Part shown: piece after piece, positions 13,401 through 25,400 of the stretch
How positions within the stretch are numbered: position 1 is the first letter of the stretch
Layout: every line of letters starts with the position of its first letter
NCBI GenBank assembly: GCA_015680685.1
Contig: MNCI01010451.1
Span: 328,366-367,434 of the forward strand
DNA: 39,069 nt
Reading direction: 5' to 3'
From: Gnetum montanum
Lineage: Eukaryota; Streptophyta; Gnetopsida; Gnetales; Gnetaceae
Made by a program: the position numbers and the translations under genes
Notes under the pieces: model-generated
Databases searched by the model: none
Told to the model about the DNA's origin: nothing
The model's input: the letters and a program-made list of their open reading frames with translations, nothing else

Positions 13401-16400
13401 AGGCCATTTTTGTTACGCTATCACTTTCATGTTCTTGCTACGCTCTGTGCGAGAAGAGGGTTATGCTAAGGTGTCAGGTGCTGCTATGCTGCATGCGCAC
13501 TGCACTTGGTCATGATGCTAACACTTGCTGGTTGTGTTGTGCAGGATGGGGCTAAGGCCAATTTTGATTGTCTTAGAAATTGCAGGGGTCCTGTGTTACG
13601 TAGGCAAACCTGTGGCCAATGCTCCTCCTCCCCATATACATGTGGGAGAGCAGGGGGCCTGGTTCAGGAAAGGAGCACAGGAGTTCCTACAATACCTCCT
13701 CCAACACTTCAGTGTGATCGTTTGGTCATACCTAGAGGAGGAAGAGGCGGCCGTCATAACAAAAGCCATATTGCCTGGGGCAAGCTGGGGCATCCTAAGG
13801 TTTTTGACGGATGGGGCAATCATGAGCAGGCAGGGAGAAGGATCCAGTCAATGCTCCACAGGGTTAAGGCGTTTAGCTTGGATTTGGGATATGCCTAAGT
13901 ACAGTTGCTACCATTCTTACAACACATTGTTTGTTGCACGTTATATGGCAACGTGCCTCCAAAACCCACCAGGAATTGTCTACTGTGCTGGTAGGTGAGT
14001 TTTGTAGCCTTGTTCCACTGTGTTGTGCGACGCTTGCCATATTGGCCAAACGCTAACAGTATGTTTTTGTTACAAGGTTCTACATCAACAAGGAAGGGCT
14101 TCATGACAGAACGGGTTTGTTGACTACAGCACGGATAGCCCTGCAAGAGTTCTCTTTTGCTGAGAACCTGCGAGTGGGTGTGATTGGTCAATGCGTGGGT
14201 GAATACCACACCTACCCAAACCTATACCCCATTCCCTATGGTCAGTGCAAGGAGTCTGGTTGGCTGGATGAGGGGTGGGCACAACCCTTCAAATCGATCA
14301 CCGTTGAACAAATTCTAGTTAGTCTTCCGCTGTTCCCGTTATTGTATAGACCTGGTAGGCTAAACAGTAAGTGTTGCATGCTTAAGTGTCTTTGTGATCT
14401 TTGGATTTTCTGCGTTTTTATGCTAAATGTTTTTTTGTGAAAATTGTTATAGGGGCGAAGAAGTCCCAGGAGGTGACGGTGGTAACTACCGAGACACAAG
14501 AGGCAAACATCTACTTCAAGTACGGAGAAGTAAATACGAGCCAACGCTAGATAAACGGTGTGGCTTCGGACTCCTTGGTCCAAAATATCCAAAAGGCTGG
14601 GCTTATGGATCTATTCTTGGCCCTGAATCTGAGCGTTCCTGCCACCGAGATGCTTTCCTTGGTTGATTCCTTTTCCGACAAGGCGGGTCGCTTTCGTACG
14701 CGCATACAGGGCGTACGGGTGGTCATTGAAATCAACCACCAGGTATTTGCGGACCTGTTCGGTGTCCCTGCCGATGGCTTTCTCATAGCGTTGAAGGGCA
14801 AGAAGGAGCTGACCCTTTAGAAGAAGGACATTCAGGAGTGGTTAGGGATTGCCAAAGAGCGGAAGGGGCTCCCCATGGAGAAGCTCAAAGAAGGACCCGC
14901 CAAGGAGGTTTACCCTATCTTCTGTGCTCGCGCATTCCCTTAGCTGCTTTCCCAAGGGAAGGTCCTGGGGATTGAGCAGGCCTGGATAATGCGTGAGGTC
15001 ATGGAAGAGGGGGCCCATTACAACTAGGCCAGGTTTCTATGTAAAGGCTTGTAGACCGAAATCTTGGGGCTCCATAAGAAATCGAAGTCCCGTTCCAATA
15101 TACATTATCCCTTTTACATAGTCTGTTTGAAGCGTTTCGCGGAGTTTCTGGTGGTTCACGAGAATGGAGCCTGGGTTATGCGAAATCGCAACCAGATTTC
15201 CAGACCGTGGATCCGTCAGATCCTCCGGACCACCCGTGCCCAAGATCCTCCAGAAATAATTGGGGACTCGTTCTCTGTGACGACTAAGGATTGGGTGGCC
15301 TGCAACTTTCGTGGCCAAGACAGCATAGGGGAGACGCCCCCTGCTGTAGCCGGTAGCGTGTCGCGGGGGTAACGTCTCATAGCCAAGACTGTGGCCAGTA
15401 AGTTGCAGCGGAAGAGGCCTCCTCCAGCTAAGGAAACCCTTCGCATGGAGGAAGAGGAGGGGCGGAGATTGCGGCTTAAACTGCAGAGGACGCAACCCCC
15501 CATTGGTAAACGCTTTTGTGTAATACCTACTTTGTTATTGTCTGCTACGCTATGCTACGCTAGGCGGTGTAGCATAGTGTAGCACCTGCTTTAAGCTAAC
15601 TTGTTTTGGACTACTGCAAACATGTTTCTTGACTAGCAAAGGAAGAAGAAGAAGAAGGCGATGAAGAGGTGTCGGCCCCTAAGACGGGGGCGACGAGTAA
15701 AGACTCGGAGGCCCCAGTCTCAGAGAGAAGGGTCCCAATCAAGAAGGAAAGAACTCCTGTCGCTAAGGCAGGGGCTCTCGTTATCAGGTAGAATCCTCCT
15801 GCTAACGAGGAGGGCATTTTTGGAGACGAAGAAGAGTCTCCCTTGAATAAATAAGGCGTTGGTCTCTCAAAAGGAAAGGCACCAGCGCATGAAGAAGAGG
15901 CCCATACAGACTTGGCAGGGACTTCTGCCTGGGCTGCCACCATCGTTTTGCATCAGCAAGAAGAGAAACCACAATTAGATGTTGGTGAGTTCAGCAATGT
16001 GTCTACCTTGTCATAGCCCATTTCGGCCATTGCTGATATGTTTAGTTATGTAACAGGCACCACTGTTGATGCTGCAGGACCCTCTCCGATTCGTGCGGAA
16101 TCATGGGCCGAGATCCTTGATAAATTTGCGTTCATGTAGGGAATCGTTGATGACATGATCAGCTGCCTTTAGCAGGTGGACCCTGACGTAAGTAGTAGTG
16201 TTAGGTGCTCTCATGTTGCTATGCTAGAATTTTCTTGAGCTTGCTAATCTTGCTATGCTAACGCGACTGCTATGCTCTTTGTGTCATGGTAGCCTTTTGG
16301 CTCAAATGGGACCCGATACGGCCTTTGAAAGTCGGTGCTGTGCCTACATTCTCGCCTGAAGTGACCGAGGTGTCTCGTCATGCATACGACGAGGCTTGCA

Positions 16401-19400
16401 AATGCGCTTTGCACTCGGCATGCTCCTTGTGGGAGTATAAGCGCATCAACGAGGACTTGTGGAAACGGGTCCAAAAAGCTGAGCAAGAGAAGGCCGACCT
16501 GAGTGCTGAGGTGGAGGATCTCAAGTCAAGGAATGAATTCCTCATAGCCCGTGACACTAATAATGAGGACTGGCGCATGGCTATGAGAGATTATGCCAGA
16601 TTTTGGACAGTCGTGCGTCAAAATGTTGAAGCCACCCGCGAAATAATAGAACAGCGGATGTAAATGGACTTGTTGGCCCAGAAGTGTCAGGATTTGAAAG
16701 ATTTCAGCGCCAAGGTTTACGAATGGTGGAAGTCCCAAAAAAACCACAAACACATGTATAAACTGGAAAATGCCACCCATCGTAAACTGTACAGGGATGC
16801 TGCTGTGGAGGCATTTACGTATAAAGCATTTGTAAATGCCATTGACGCTTCTGAGGCCTATGCCAAGTTCAAAGAGTAGGTAAAGGTTACGGAATCTCTT
16901 GATTGGAAAATGGACCTTCCCACAGGAGAGACCGCAACTGCCTCCTTTTCTCCAGGACCACTAAGGTGGACAACCACCGAAAGGGAGAGAGCTGCTGCTG
17001 ACGCTGAACCAAGCAATAGGCGTTGGGTGGACATCACGGCAGAGGAAGTCTGGCGCTGCCTTGAGCTTGGTTTAGACCGGATACCCTTCGAGACGGATGC
17101 AGGCCCTTCTCAGGTTAGTTGCTTTCTACTGTATTAATGCTTATGCTTTGTTGTAGCTTGCGTGCGTTGCTTTAGCTGACCACTTCATTCCTACGATGCA
17201 GGCTCTAGATGAGGGCGTAGTGCCCATAGAGGGAAGGAATGAAGAATCGGTAGAGGACAACGTAGGGGAAGGCGATGCAAAAGGAAATGATGCAAAAAAG
17301 AATGGCGAAGATGATGCGAACAGGGATTACCCATGACAACATGAGATTTTTTTTTTTGAAATTTTGAATTTTTGTAAAAATTTTTGCAAACATTGTCCAA
17401 AAGGTAAAAGTTTTGAATAAAGAAGAGAATTTCAGAAAAGAAATTGATTCTGCGTTAACTTGTGCATTGTCTACGTGCTACATTTTGTGTAAAATTTTCA
17501 TGCTTTCATGTGCTAGTTTTAGGCCGTTTCGGGCCATGGCTAGTTTTAGGCCATTTCGGGCCGTGGGGAAGCATATTTCAGGCCATCTCGGGCCTCTGCT
17601 AGTTTTAGGCCATTTCGGGCCTCAAGGGGACATTGCTAGTTTTAGGCCATTTTGGGCCATTGCGTAGCATAGTTTTAGGCCGTTTCGGGCCATTGCTAGT
17701 TTTAGGCCATTTCGGGCCATTGCGTAGCATAGTTTTAGGCCGTTTTGGGCCATTGCTAGTTTTAGGTCATTTCGGGCCATAGTGTAGCATGCCAAAGAGA
17801 TGATACGTTAACAACTTGAACAACGGCTAACTGGTAACTTATGTGGAGACTTTTATGCAATTCTAGGGATATGGATTGTAAACAACGAAAGATGGTAATG
17901 TGCAAAGAATGGCGATTGGGCAGGAAGCAGCGGGGTTGCTACACTATGCGTAGTTGCTTCTTGACCCATCGTGGATTGAGCGGAGCGTAAGGCTGAGGCA
18001 CTTTGCTAGGGCCTTCGTTTGCATCATTGTCCCCCGCTTGGAAGGGCAACTCAACCCACGTGCTTTCATTTTGGAAGCCGGCCTGCTGGGCCAATTCTCC
18101 CGCTGGATGGTTCGTGTGTGCGTAAGCAGGCGCTTCATTCTTAGAGGTTACGACCTCTGAGCCCTGCTCCATGTCTACGTTACTGATAGCCTCCGTTGCT
18201 ACCTTGTCACCATGGATCACCACCTCCCTGCCTGCGTATGGTAGGTGGATTTCTTGGTGAATGGGCGAAGAGACAGCCTTAAGTTGCGCTAACCATGACC
18301 TCCCCAAGATCAGGTTAAACCCGGGCATTTCCTTGACCACGATGAACGTTGTGTTTGTGGGGAACTGGTCCCCTGTCACGAAGTCCATGTGAACCATGCC
18401 ATTCACTAGGACACGTGCCCTGTTGAATGACCTCAAGCATGACGTTGTTGTGGGTTTGATCTGGTCGACCAAGCCCAACTTGTCCACAATAGGGAAGGGG
18501 ATGGCATTCGTGGCAGCCCCATCATCAACGTGTACCCTTCGGATCTGGTGTTGGCCGACCCGAATTGTGATGAAAAGGGGTGCTGTAGTCACCCAACCCC
18601 TTTCAGGATCTTCCCTAATGGAGTCGTCGCTGAAAGTCAGTTGAGACGGTTTTGGTTCTGTAGGTGCGGAGGGGAGCATGATCGAGTGGATCGCTTCCTC
18701 TTCTGTTGGCATGTCTTCGTTGACTGGAATTGCTGTCAACATGCGGATCAAAGCTTCACGGTGTGGGACAGACATCATGATTAGGTTGTACAAGCTTAGT
18801 GTAGTGTTTTTTTGTTTTAGAGCTTGTTTGACCTAAGTGAGGGCATCCAAGAGGTCCTGACCACCCCCCTGTTTAACGCTTTCCTCCTCTTCTATTCGTC
18901 CTAGAAGATGAATTTCCCGAGGAGGGGTGACTTCGGATCTAGGTTTAGACCCTTTTTGGCAGGGCGGCGCGGACTGTGCGGTTATAGCAATGTCCCTCTT
19001 TGGTGATGAGGGCATAGACGCAGGGGGTGAAGATGTAGGCTTGGAAATACTAGGGGTGGTACTTCCTCTCGACGTCTCACCTACGAAACACACTTCTCAT
19101 TTTTTAGGACGAGAAGGTTGTTCAGCTATCTTGCGCAGGGCGGCGGCTGTCAAAGGAGTCGACCCCCTAATGATGAAAGGAGCTAACGGTGTTAACGGGC
19201 GAGGTAGCACGGTTTTGCTAACAGGTGGCGTGGAGATGGATGCTTGTGGAGGGACTCTCAGAATGAACGGCTGTTGCGAGCTTCGGCCAACCGCTGGTGG
19301 TGTTGGTGCACTACGTTGAGGCACACAAATTACGAATGGCTGCTGGGGTGGCCTAGGATCATTGTCAATATTGATGGCGTTGATGATGTAACCGACATTG

Positions 19401-22400
19401 TTGGCGTTGAGGGGGTTTGTGTAGACATGCATAGATTGGTTCTCAGGGCGTACTGGGTTACTTTCGTTCAATACCAGTTTTCCTTGATCGATCAATCTCT
19501 GGATGTCATCCTGCAACGCCGGACAGTAATCTATGTTGTGACCACACTGTTGGTGATAGTCACAAAACCTGTCTAGCCTGAAACCCTTAGGAATTGGGGG
19601 TTCATTGGGCAGGGCCAAAGAGGGGTTTCTAAGGAGCTCGCAGTAGCGTTGATGTCTCCTGATTCCTTTTTTTGACATCTGCTTGTATTGGATGTGCCCT
19701 GTTGCCAATAGCTACTTCAGAAGTTCTGAAGGCTTGAGAGGCAGTGGGGTGTACTTTGAGCGATCTTTACGTTCAAAGTTCGATTTGGGTTGTACAGATG
19801 TCTCAGGTGCGGGTATTGGAGGTTGCGGCGCATTGCCCTGCTTGGGCATGGGGCTAGCTGCGGGTACGACCGATTTTTTGTTATTCTTGTTACCATTGTT
19901 ACTAGGTTTGGGCTTGGCCTCGGTTGCCACAACGGCCACTGTGGTTGTTGGGGCCTTATCCTTGTCCTTCTTTGTGAAGGTGTTTTTGTAGGCAATTTAG
20001 GCCGGATCTTTGCTTGCCTCGGCCACGTCCTGTATACTCTTAGTCTGAGCAAAGGCTTGACTAAGAGTGCGAGGGACAAGGTAGTACAGTTTAGACTTGA
20101 TAAAGTCATTCACTGCACCCTTAAAGACGACCAGCAAGTGGGCCTCCACAATGGGCTCGCGGATTTCGTTAAGGGTTGCGCTCCAACGCTGGATGAACTT
20201 TTGGACTGGTTCCAGAGGATCATGCTTCACGCTCATCAACTGGTCTAGCGTGGTTTGCGCCTTCAAGTTATACTTGAAGCGTGTCACGAACTAGGTCAGA
20301 AGCTTCTCTAGAGTTGAAATAGATGAGCGTGGCAGCGCGCGGTACCAATCCAGGGCTTTCCCAACTAGGGACATAGCAAAGACACGAATAATCGTGTGCG
20401 GCCATTGTTGCAATAGAAGGGATTCAGACCTAAAGGTAACAAGATGTGCATTGGGATCTCCCTCCCCATTGTACTTTGTGAAGTGGGGGAGGGACATCCC
20501 TGGGGGTAATGTGAGAGCAGGGATTGCAGGGCTGCTGGGGTCGTCCTGGTAAAAGTCCATGACTTGTACCATGTTAGACCCAACAGCTTTGAGGCGTTTT
20601 ATTTCCTCGGTAAGGGTTTGGATAAGCTGGAACGCTTGATCCAAACCCTGCGATGATGTGGATTGTTGGGGAACTGCCGAGGCAATTCCCATCTGTGGAA
20701 TGATGGGGGTGGCGGTGTGACCCATCGGCAGTACCGTTGGGATAGCCCCCGCGAACGGTGCTGCTTGCGCTGTCCACCACCCGGCAGGTGGTGTTGTTGG
20801 AGCAGCAACCGCTGGTTGGGCTACCGGATAGACCGCTTGTGTCGTTGACGGAATAGACCATAGCCCTGTGTTGGGTTGTACCATTTGCGGGGTTTGGTAG
20901 GTCTAAGGACGAACATAATGAGACATCTACGACAGTTGTGGAATAGGCGAAGAAGTGAATGGGGTCCATCATGTGGATGGGCTCGGGCCCGCCACAGTGG
21001 GTGAAACAGACATGAACGTATGAATGGAAATGGAAGTTGCATATGATTGTAAAGTAGGTACAGTATGAACATGCGGCAGGGTAGCCGTGATTGGTGTGTG
21101 ATGTGCTATAGGAATAGGTTGATGAACCGTTTGCGGAGGCATAGCTGCTGCAAATGAAACAGGGGAATAAGGGCGTTGATACACCGAGAAGGTGACATGG
21201 CTACCCATTGTGGTTGGGATTGTAGGTTGCGGGAGCGTAGGCGTGATCACAAAGGGAGCGGTGACAGATAACGGATTGGCCCAAAAGGACTGGGTAGGAG
21301 GGACAGGAACGGGGTTGGTTTGAACTCCCTCGTTGGATTGGGAATCGAGTTCCTCCTGTCCGTCTTGGAAGGCGTCATCCTGGTTAGACGCTGTGTCCTG
21401 TTGCTCCCTAAGTCTGGCCAACTGGATTAGCTGGTCTAAAAGCCTTTGATTTGTCTGTGTCAAAGGTATGGAAGCGTCGGGAGTGGGAACAAACTCCTTC
21501 CCGTCCCAGTAAGCGAACTTGAAGCTACGTTTGCCTTCGAATTCGTGTACATCCAAAGGCAGGTTTGCTCGAACCTTTGCACAGAGGAAGTTATAGCGCT
21601 CATGTTGCTGGGCCAAGCCCTTAGGTCCCCGGTTTTGGATCTTGAGGGATCGACGTGTTTCTAGCGTCCAGTTGAGCGGTTGTTTGGCACCTGTGATGCC
21701 TTGAACCGTGATGAGAACTTCGATGTTGAAGGTATTAGCAGCAGTAGTTGCGGAAGTCATTGTTACTAAGCTAGACAAGTTTGCAAACATGAAAAGCAAG
21801 GAAATCGGAAAGCTAAACAGTTTGGCGGATGAGAAAAATAAAGGAATTGGAAAGCAATAAAAAAGGCTTTGTCTTGTCGAGCTCCCGAGGAATCGTCGAA
21901 GCGACCGATCTGTACCACACGATACGTAAACAACCGCAAAAGGGTGTCACGTTTACGCTAGTGCGCGATAGGGTATAGAGCGTGTGCAAGACTACCGTAA
22001 GATAGGCAAGTCAGCTGACGACCGGAGGCTTTATGTTCTGCAGGGTTCCTGAGGAACCATCGAGGCGACCGATCTGCATCGCACGACGCGTAAACAACCA
22101 CAGACGGGTGTCAAGTTTACGCTAATGCGTATCAGGGTGTAGAAGGCTTACAAGACTATCGTGATATGCGGAAAGGGCACCAAAAGCCCTCTTTCTAGCG
22201 CCAGAAAATTGTAGTGACCGAAAACGTCGGTGACTGGAAAACACCGAGAGGTCGTCGGTCGTCGACAATCTTAGCCCCGTTTCCGCGGGAGGGCCGTGCT
22301 GGATAGAATGGAAATGGGGCACCTTGAACGATTTGGTCGATTAGACAGGGACTTAGTCGGTGTTAATATAACCTTTTGCAACCAGATAATTTGAAAACGA

Positions 22401-25400
22401 CACGAATAGCGCGAAGTAATGCATAAATGTAAAAGGGACAAACAACAATGTAAAATGCAATAATAAGTAAGAGACAAAGTAAAATGCAGTTAGAAAAAAT
22501 GCACCGTTTCGAAGCTATGACTTTGCTTTGTCAAGGTGGATACAATCGGTTGCACAGCACTGAGAAGTGCAGAGATCCCGAGAGTAACCAAGATGTGTAG
22601 AGCAAGACCGCTGTGTGCTTGAACGCGGACTCAGGCGTTAACAATGCGAAGTACTACCAAGGTGGTAGAAAAGGGCATAACAAAATGCCAACTGAGAGTG
22701 CTAACTGTTTACAATGTCAAACAGAAAGCTTACAATGCTCAAGGTTACAGTGCTAAGTTTTTTGCTTGTTAGCCAACAAAATTGTTAGCCAACCAAATTG
22801 CCAAAAAACCCGACTCCGACCAAATTGCCAGAAAGTTGACCCTTCGAGCATTGCTCATTGGGGTATTTATAGGACCAAGGGCGCACGAAAGATGTGGTTT
22901 GGACGCCACGTGCCCTGGGCTTATGCTGACTTGTCTATGTTGCACGTGCTTGCATGACTGTTGGGCGGGTTTGCCATGCCGTAATTACAAGCTTGCCACG
23001 CTATAATTGCGCTGTCAGAGCAATGGTGTGATTAGGTGGAGTGCATTGATGTAGCGTAATTGCTTGCCACGCTTTGCTATGCTTTGTAGCATAGCATGTT
23101 TGGTGTAGCGTAGCATCTTGTTACACTGTGCTACGCTATGCAGTGTAGCATAGCCGCCGGTTCAAAGCAAAAAATTTGCGTTGTGTCCTGCTGCATGCAT
23201 TGGAAACTTTTGAAGCATGCTGATTGTTTATTGCATATTTGTTACGTTATGCTACGCTACGTAGCGTAGCAGCTGTCCTTAGTCGCAAAAAACATCACCA
23301 ATCTGCAAACTTTGCCTTTTGCACTGCGAAGCTTGCTGATCCCGCCCTTTGAGATGCCTTTTGTCACTTTCGTAGAATTGCTACGCCTCACTGCGCCATG
23401 TAGCTTAGTGTAGCGTAGCGGCCAACATGGCCTGCTTCTTGCCAAGTTTGCCGCTTTCTGACGGAAGGAGACATTGCTGAAGGACTTGAAGTCGGGCGAG
23501 GGGACTGACAATCTAGTTTTTGCTACGTTGTGCTATGCTGCGTGGCATAGCATAGTGTAGCACTGCGCTTCTGCAAACGTCTTCTGAAATTTGCTACGCT
23601 ACATAGCGTAGCAAAACTCCTTGACTTAGAAAACTTGCTGAAGTGTTTTGCACGTTTTGAATACCGCCAACAATTCCACACACTGCTCCTAAGTGCGTTG
23701 TCGGCTGGATGAACTACTCAAGTGGGTAGGCTGGAGAATCCGTTTAGCTTGTTGACACCTGNNNNNNNNNNNNNNNNNNNNNNNNNNNNNNNNNNNNNNN
23801 NNNNNNNNNNNNNNNNNNNNNNNNNNNNNNNNNNNNNNNNNNNNNNNNNNNNNNNNNNNNNNNNNNNNNNNNNNNNNNNNNNNNNNNNNNNNNNNNNNNN
23901 NNNNNNNNNNNNNNNNNNNNNNNNNNNNNNNNNNNNNNNNNNNNNNNNNNNNNNNNNNNNNNNNNNNNNNNNNNNNNNNNNNNNNNNNNNNNNNNNNNNN
24001 NNNNNNNNNNNNNNNNNNNNNNNNNNNNNNNNNNNNNNNNNNNNNNNNNNNNNNNNNNNNNNNNNNNNNNNNNNNNNNNNNNNNNNNNNNNNNNNNNNNN
24101 NNNNNNNNNNNNNNNNNNNNNNNNNNNNNNNNNNNNNNNNNNNNNNNNNNNNNNNNNNNNNNNNNNNNNNNNNNNNNNNNNNNNNNNNNNNNNNNNNNNN
24201 NNNNNNNNNNNNNNNNNNNNNNNNNNNNNNNNNNNNNNNNNNNNNNNNNNNNNNNNNNNNNNNNNNNNNNNNNNNNNNNNNNNNNNNNNNNNNNNNNNNN
24301 NNNNNNNNNNNNNNNNNNNNNNNNNNNNNNNNNNNNNNNNNNNNNNNNNNNNNNNNNNNNNNNNNNNNNNNNNNNNNNNNNNNNNNNNNNNNNNNNNNNN
24401 NNNNNNNNNNNNNNNNNNNNNNNNNNNNNNNNNNNNNNNNNNNNNNNNNNNNNNNNNNNNNNNNNNNNNNNNNNNNNNNNNNNNNNNNNNNNNNNNNNNN
24501 NNNNNNNNNNNNNNNNNNNNNNNNNNNNNNNNNNNNNNNNNNNNNNNNNNNNNNNNNNNNNNNNNNNNNNNNNNNNNNNNNNNNNNNNNNNNNNNNNNNN
24601 NNNNNNNNNNNNNNNNNNNNNNNNNNNNNNNNNNNNNNNNNNNNNNNNNNNNNNNNNNNNNNNNNNNNNNNNNNNNNNNNNNNNNNNNNNNNNNNNNNNN
24701 NNNNNNNNNTCTTATGTAACATAATTTGATCTTTCATAATAGAATCCCGAATACTTTCTCAAAAAAACACTTGGGCTTTGTTTCATACTAGATACATGCA
24801 AACCTTTCTAGAAAAATCAGTGTTATGAAATAGTTCTTTTCACCATTTGTTGTAATATAATGGCCTAAATCTAAATGTACAATTTCTAGTTTCTTCTTCA
24901 TAGTAATCTGCACTGATTGACTATGCTTTTTTCTAGCATGCAATATTGGCATACTGAAGGCCTTTGTGAAATTTTTTTCTTGAACAAGTAAAAAGAAAAA
25001 TTATTAATAAAAAATATTCGAAGGACAAAGAGCTTAGTTTTCATCTTAACAATTAATCAGGATGATAGGGTCAAATTTTGAATAAAATAATAATCTCAAA
25101 CTAATCCTCAAGCTGCTCATATAATACTATCTTTGGAAATAAAAATTATAATTGTGTAAGGCTCAATGACTTGGGAAATCAAGTTCCATTTTACATAGGA
25201 TGTTCTCTTTTCTATTTTTTACTAAAGACAACCATACTTCATCTAGATTGGTTTCCATTTTTCAAAAAGTTCTTTGATTTCTTTCCTTCTAGATTTAAAA
25301 GACCAAATTTTATTAATGTGCGAGGTGTTGGGGATAGTGTAAAATGCAAGGCCATTTCATGAATCAAGTTCACCACTCAAAGTGGTTGACGATTAAGGTT

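Larger units (their letters stand above)
12931..17336 (+). pseudogene. Opposite-strand seven-exon gene inside the gypsy element
   Basis: Plausible exons are 12931-13040, 13545-13994, 14077-14366, 14453-15505, 15637-16187, about 16293-17113 and 17202-17336. The donors include GTTAAC, GTGAGT, GTAAGT, GTAAAC, GTAAGT and GTTAGT, and five of six junctions keep phase; only the exon 5/6 join is off. The product would be about 1,130 residues: a basic start MAPKKERTLL, an FCP1/NIF-like segment, an unassigned segment, a plant transposon-protein-like region, a Glu-rich stretch, coiled coils and an acidic tail ending NRDYP. It carries 14 in-frame stops, 11 of them TAG, and almost no frameshifts, so it decayed mainly by point changes. 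Extra frames, including antisense ones, are known in Tat elements, but usually beside gag or after integrase. Function unknown. Confidence 0.65.
12148..17965 (-). other. Candidate 5.8-kb intron between protease and RT
   Basis: The protease frame reads NPRW, then GTCAAG at 17965, which could be a donor. At 12148 the sequence CTCATCTTGACAG could be an acceptor, opening VKQKME in matching phase 0. Ogre elements are known to carry a spliced intron between protease and RT, normally a few hundred bases long. Here the interval would be over 5.8 kb and holds a complete opposite-strand gene and two tandem arrays. Alternatively the block is a nested insertion; no terminal repeats or target duplication were seen at its ends. 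Confidence 0.4.
5609..23761 (-). mobile_element. Tat/Ogre-like Ty3/gypsy retrotransposon, decayed
   Basis: Related direct repeats start at 5609 and 22210 and enclose, right to left on the minus strand, a primer site, gag, aspartic protease, RT, two RNase H domains and integrase. This order is Ty3/gypsy, and the second, archaeal-type RNase H marks the Tat lineage. A 5.8-kb block carrying an opposite-strand gene separates protease from RT, where Ogre-type Tat elements have an intron. All frames carry stops or frameshifts, and the LTRs differ about once per 10-15 bases over their first 270 bases by eye, mostly C/T and G/A changes, so the insertion is old. The right LTR enters a run of N, so its outer end and the target duplication cannot be seen. 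Confidence 0.88.

Noticed and set aside
17114-17201. Intron-like stretches of the antisense gene as chance GT-AG pairs
   Set aside because: Kept in the model because phase is kept at five of six junctions across the gene, which is unlikely by chance.
12931-17336. Stop-codon readthrough or a recoded TAG
   Set aside because: The genome is plant nuclear, the host gene reads normally, and CHG-site decay explains the TAG excess better.
23718-24737. Long open frames on both strands
   Set aside because: They consist of the run of N and carry no sequence.
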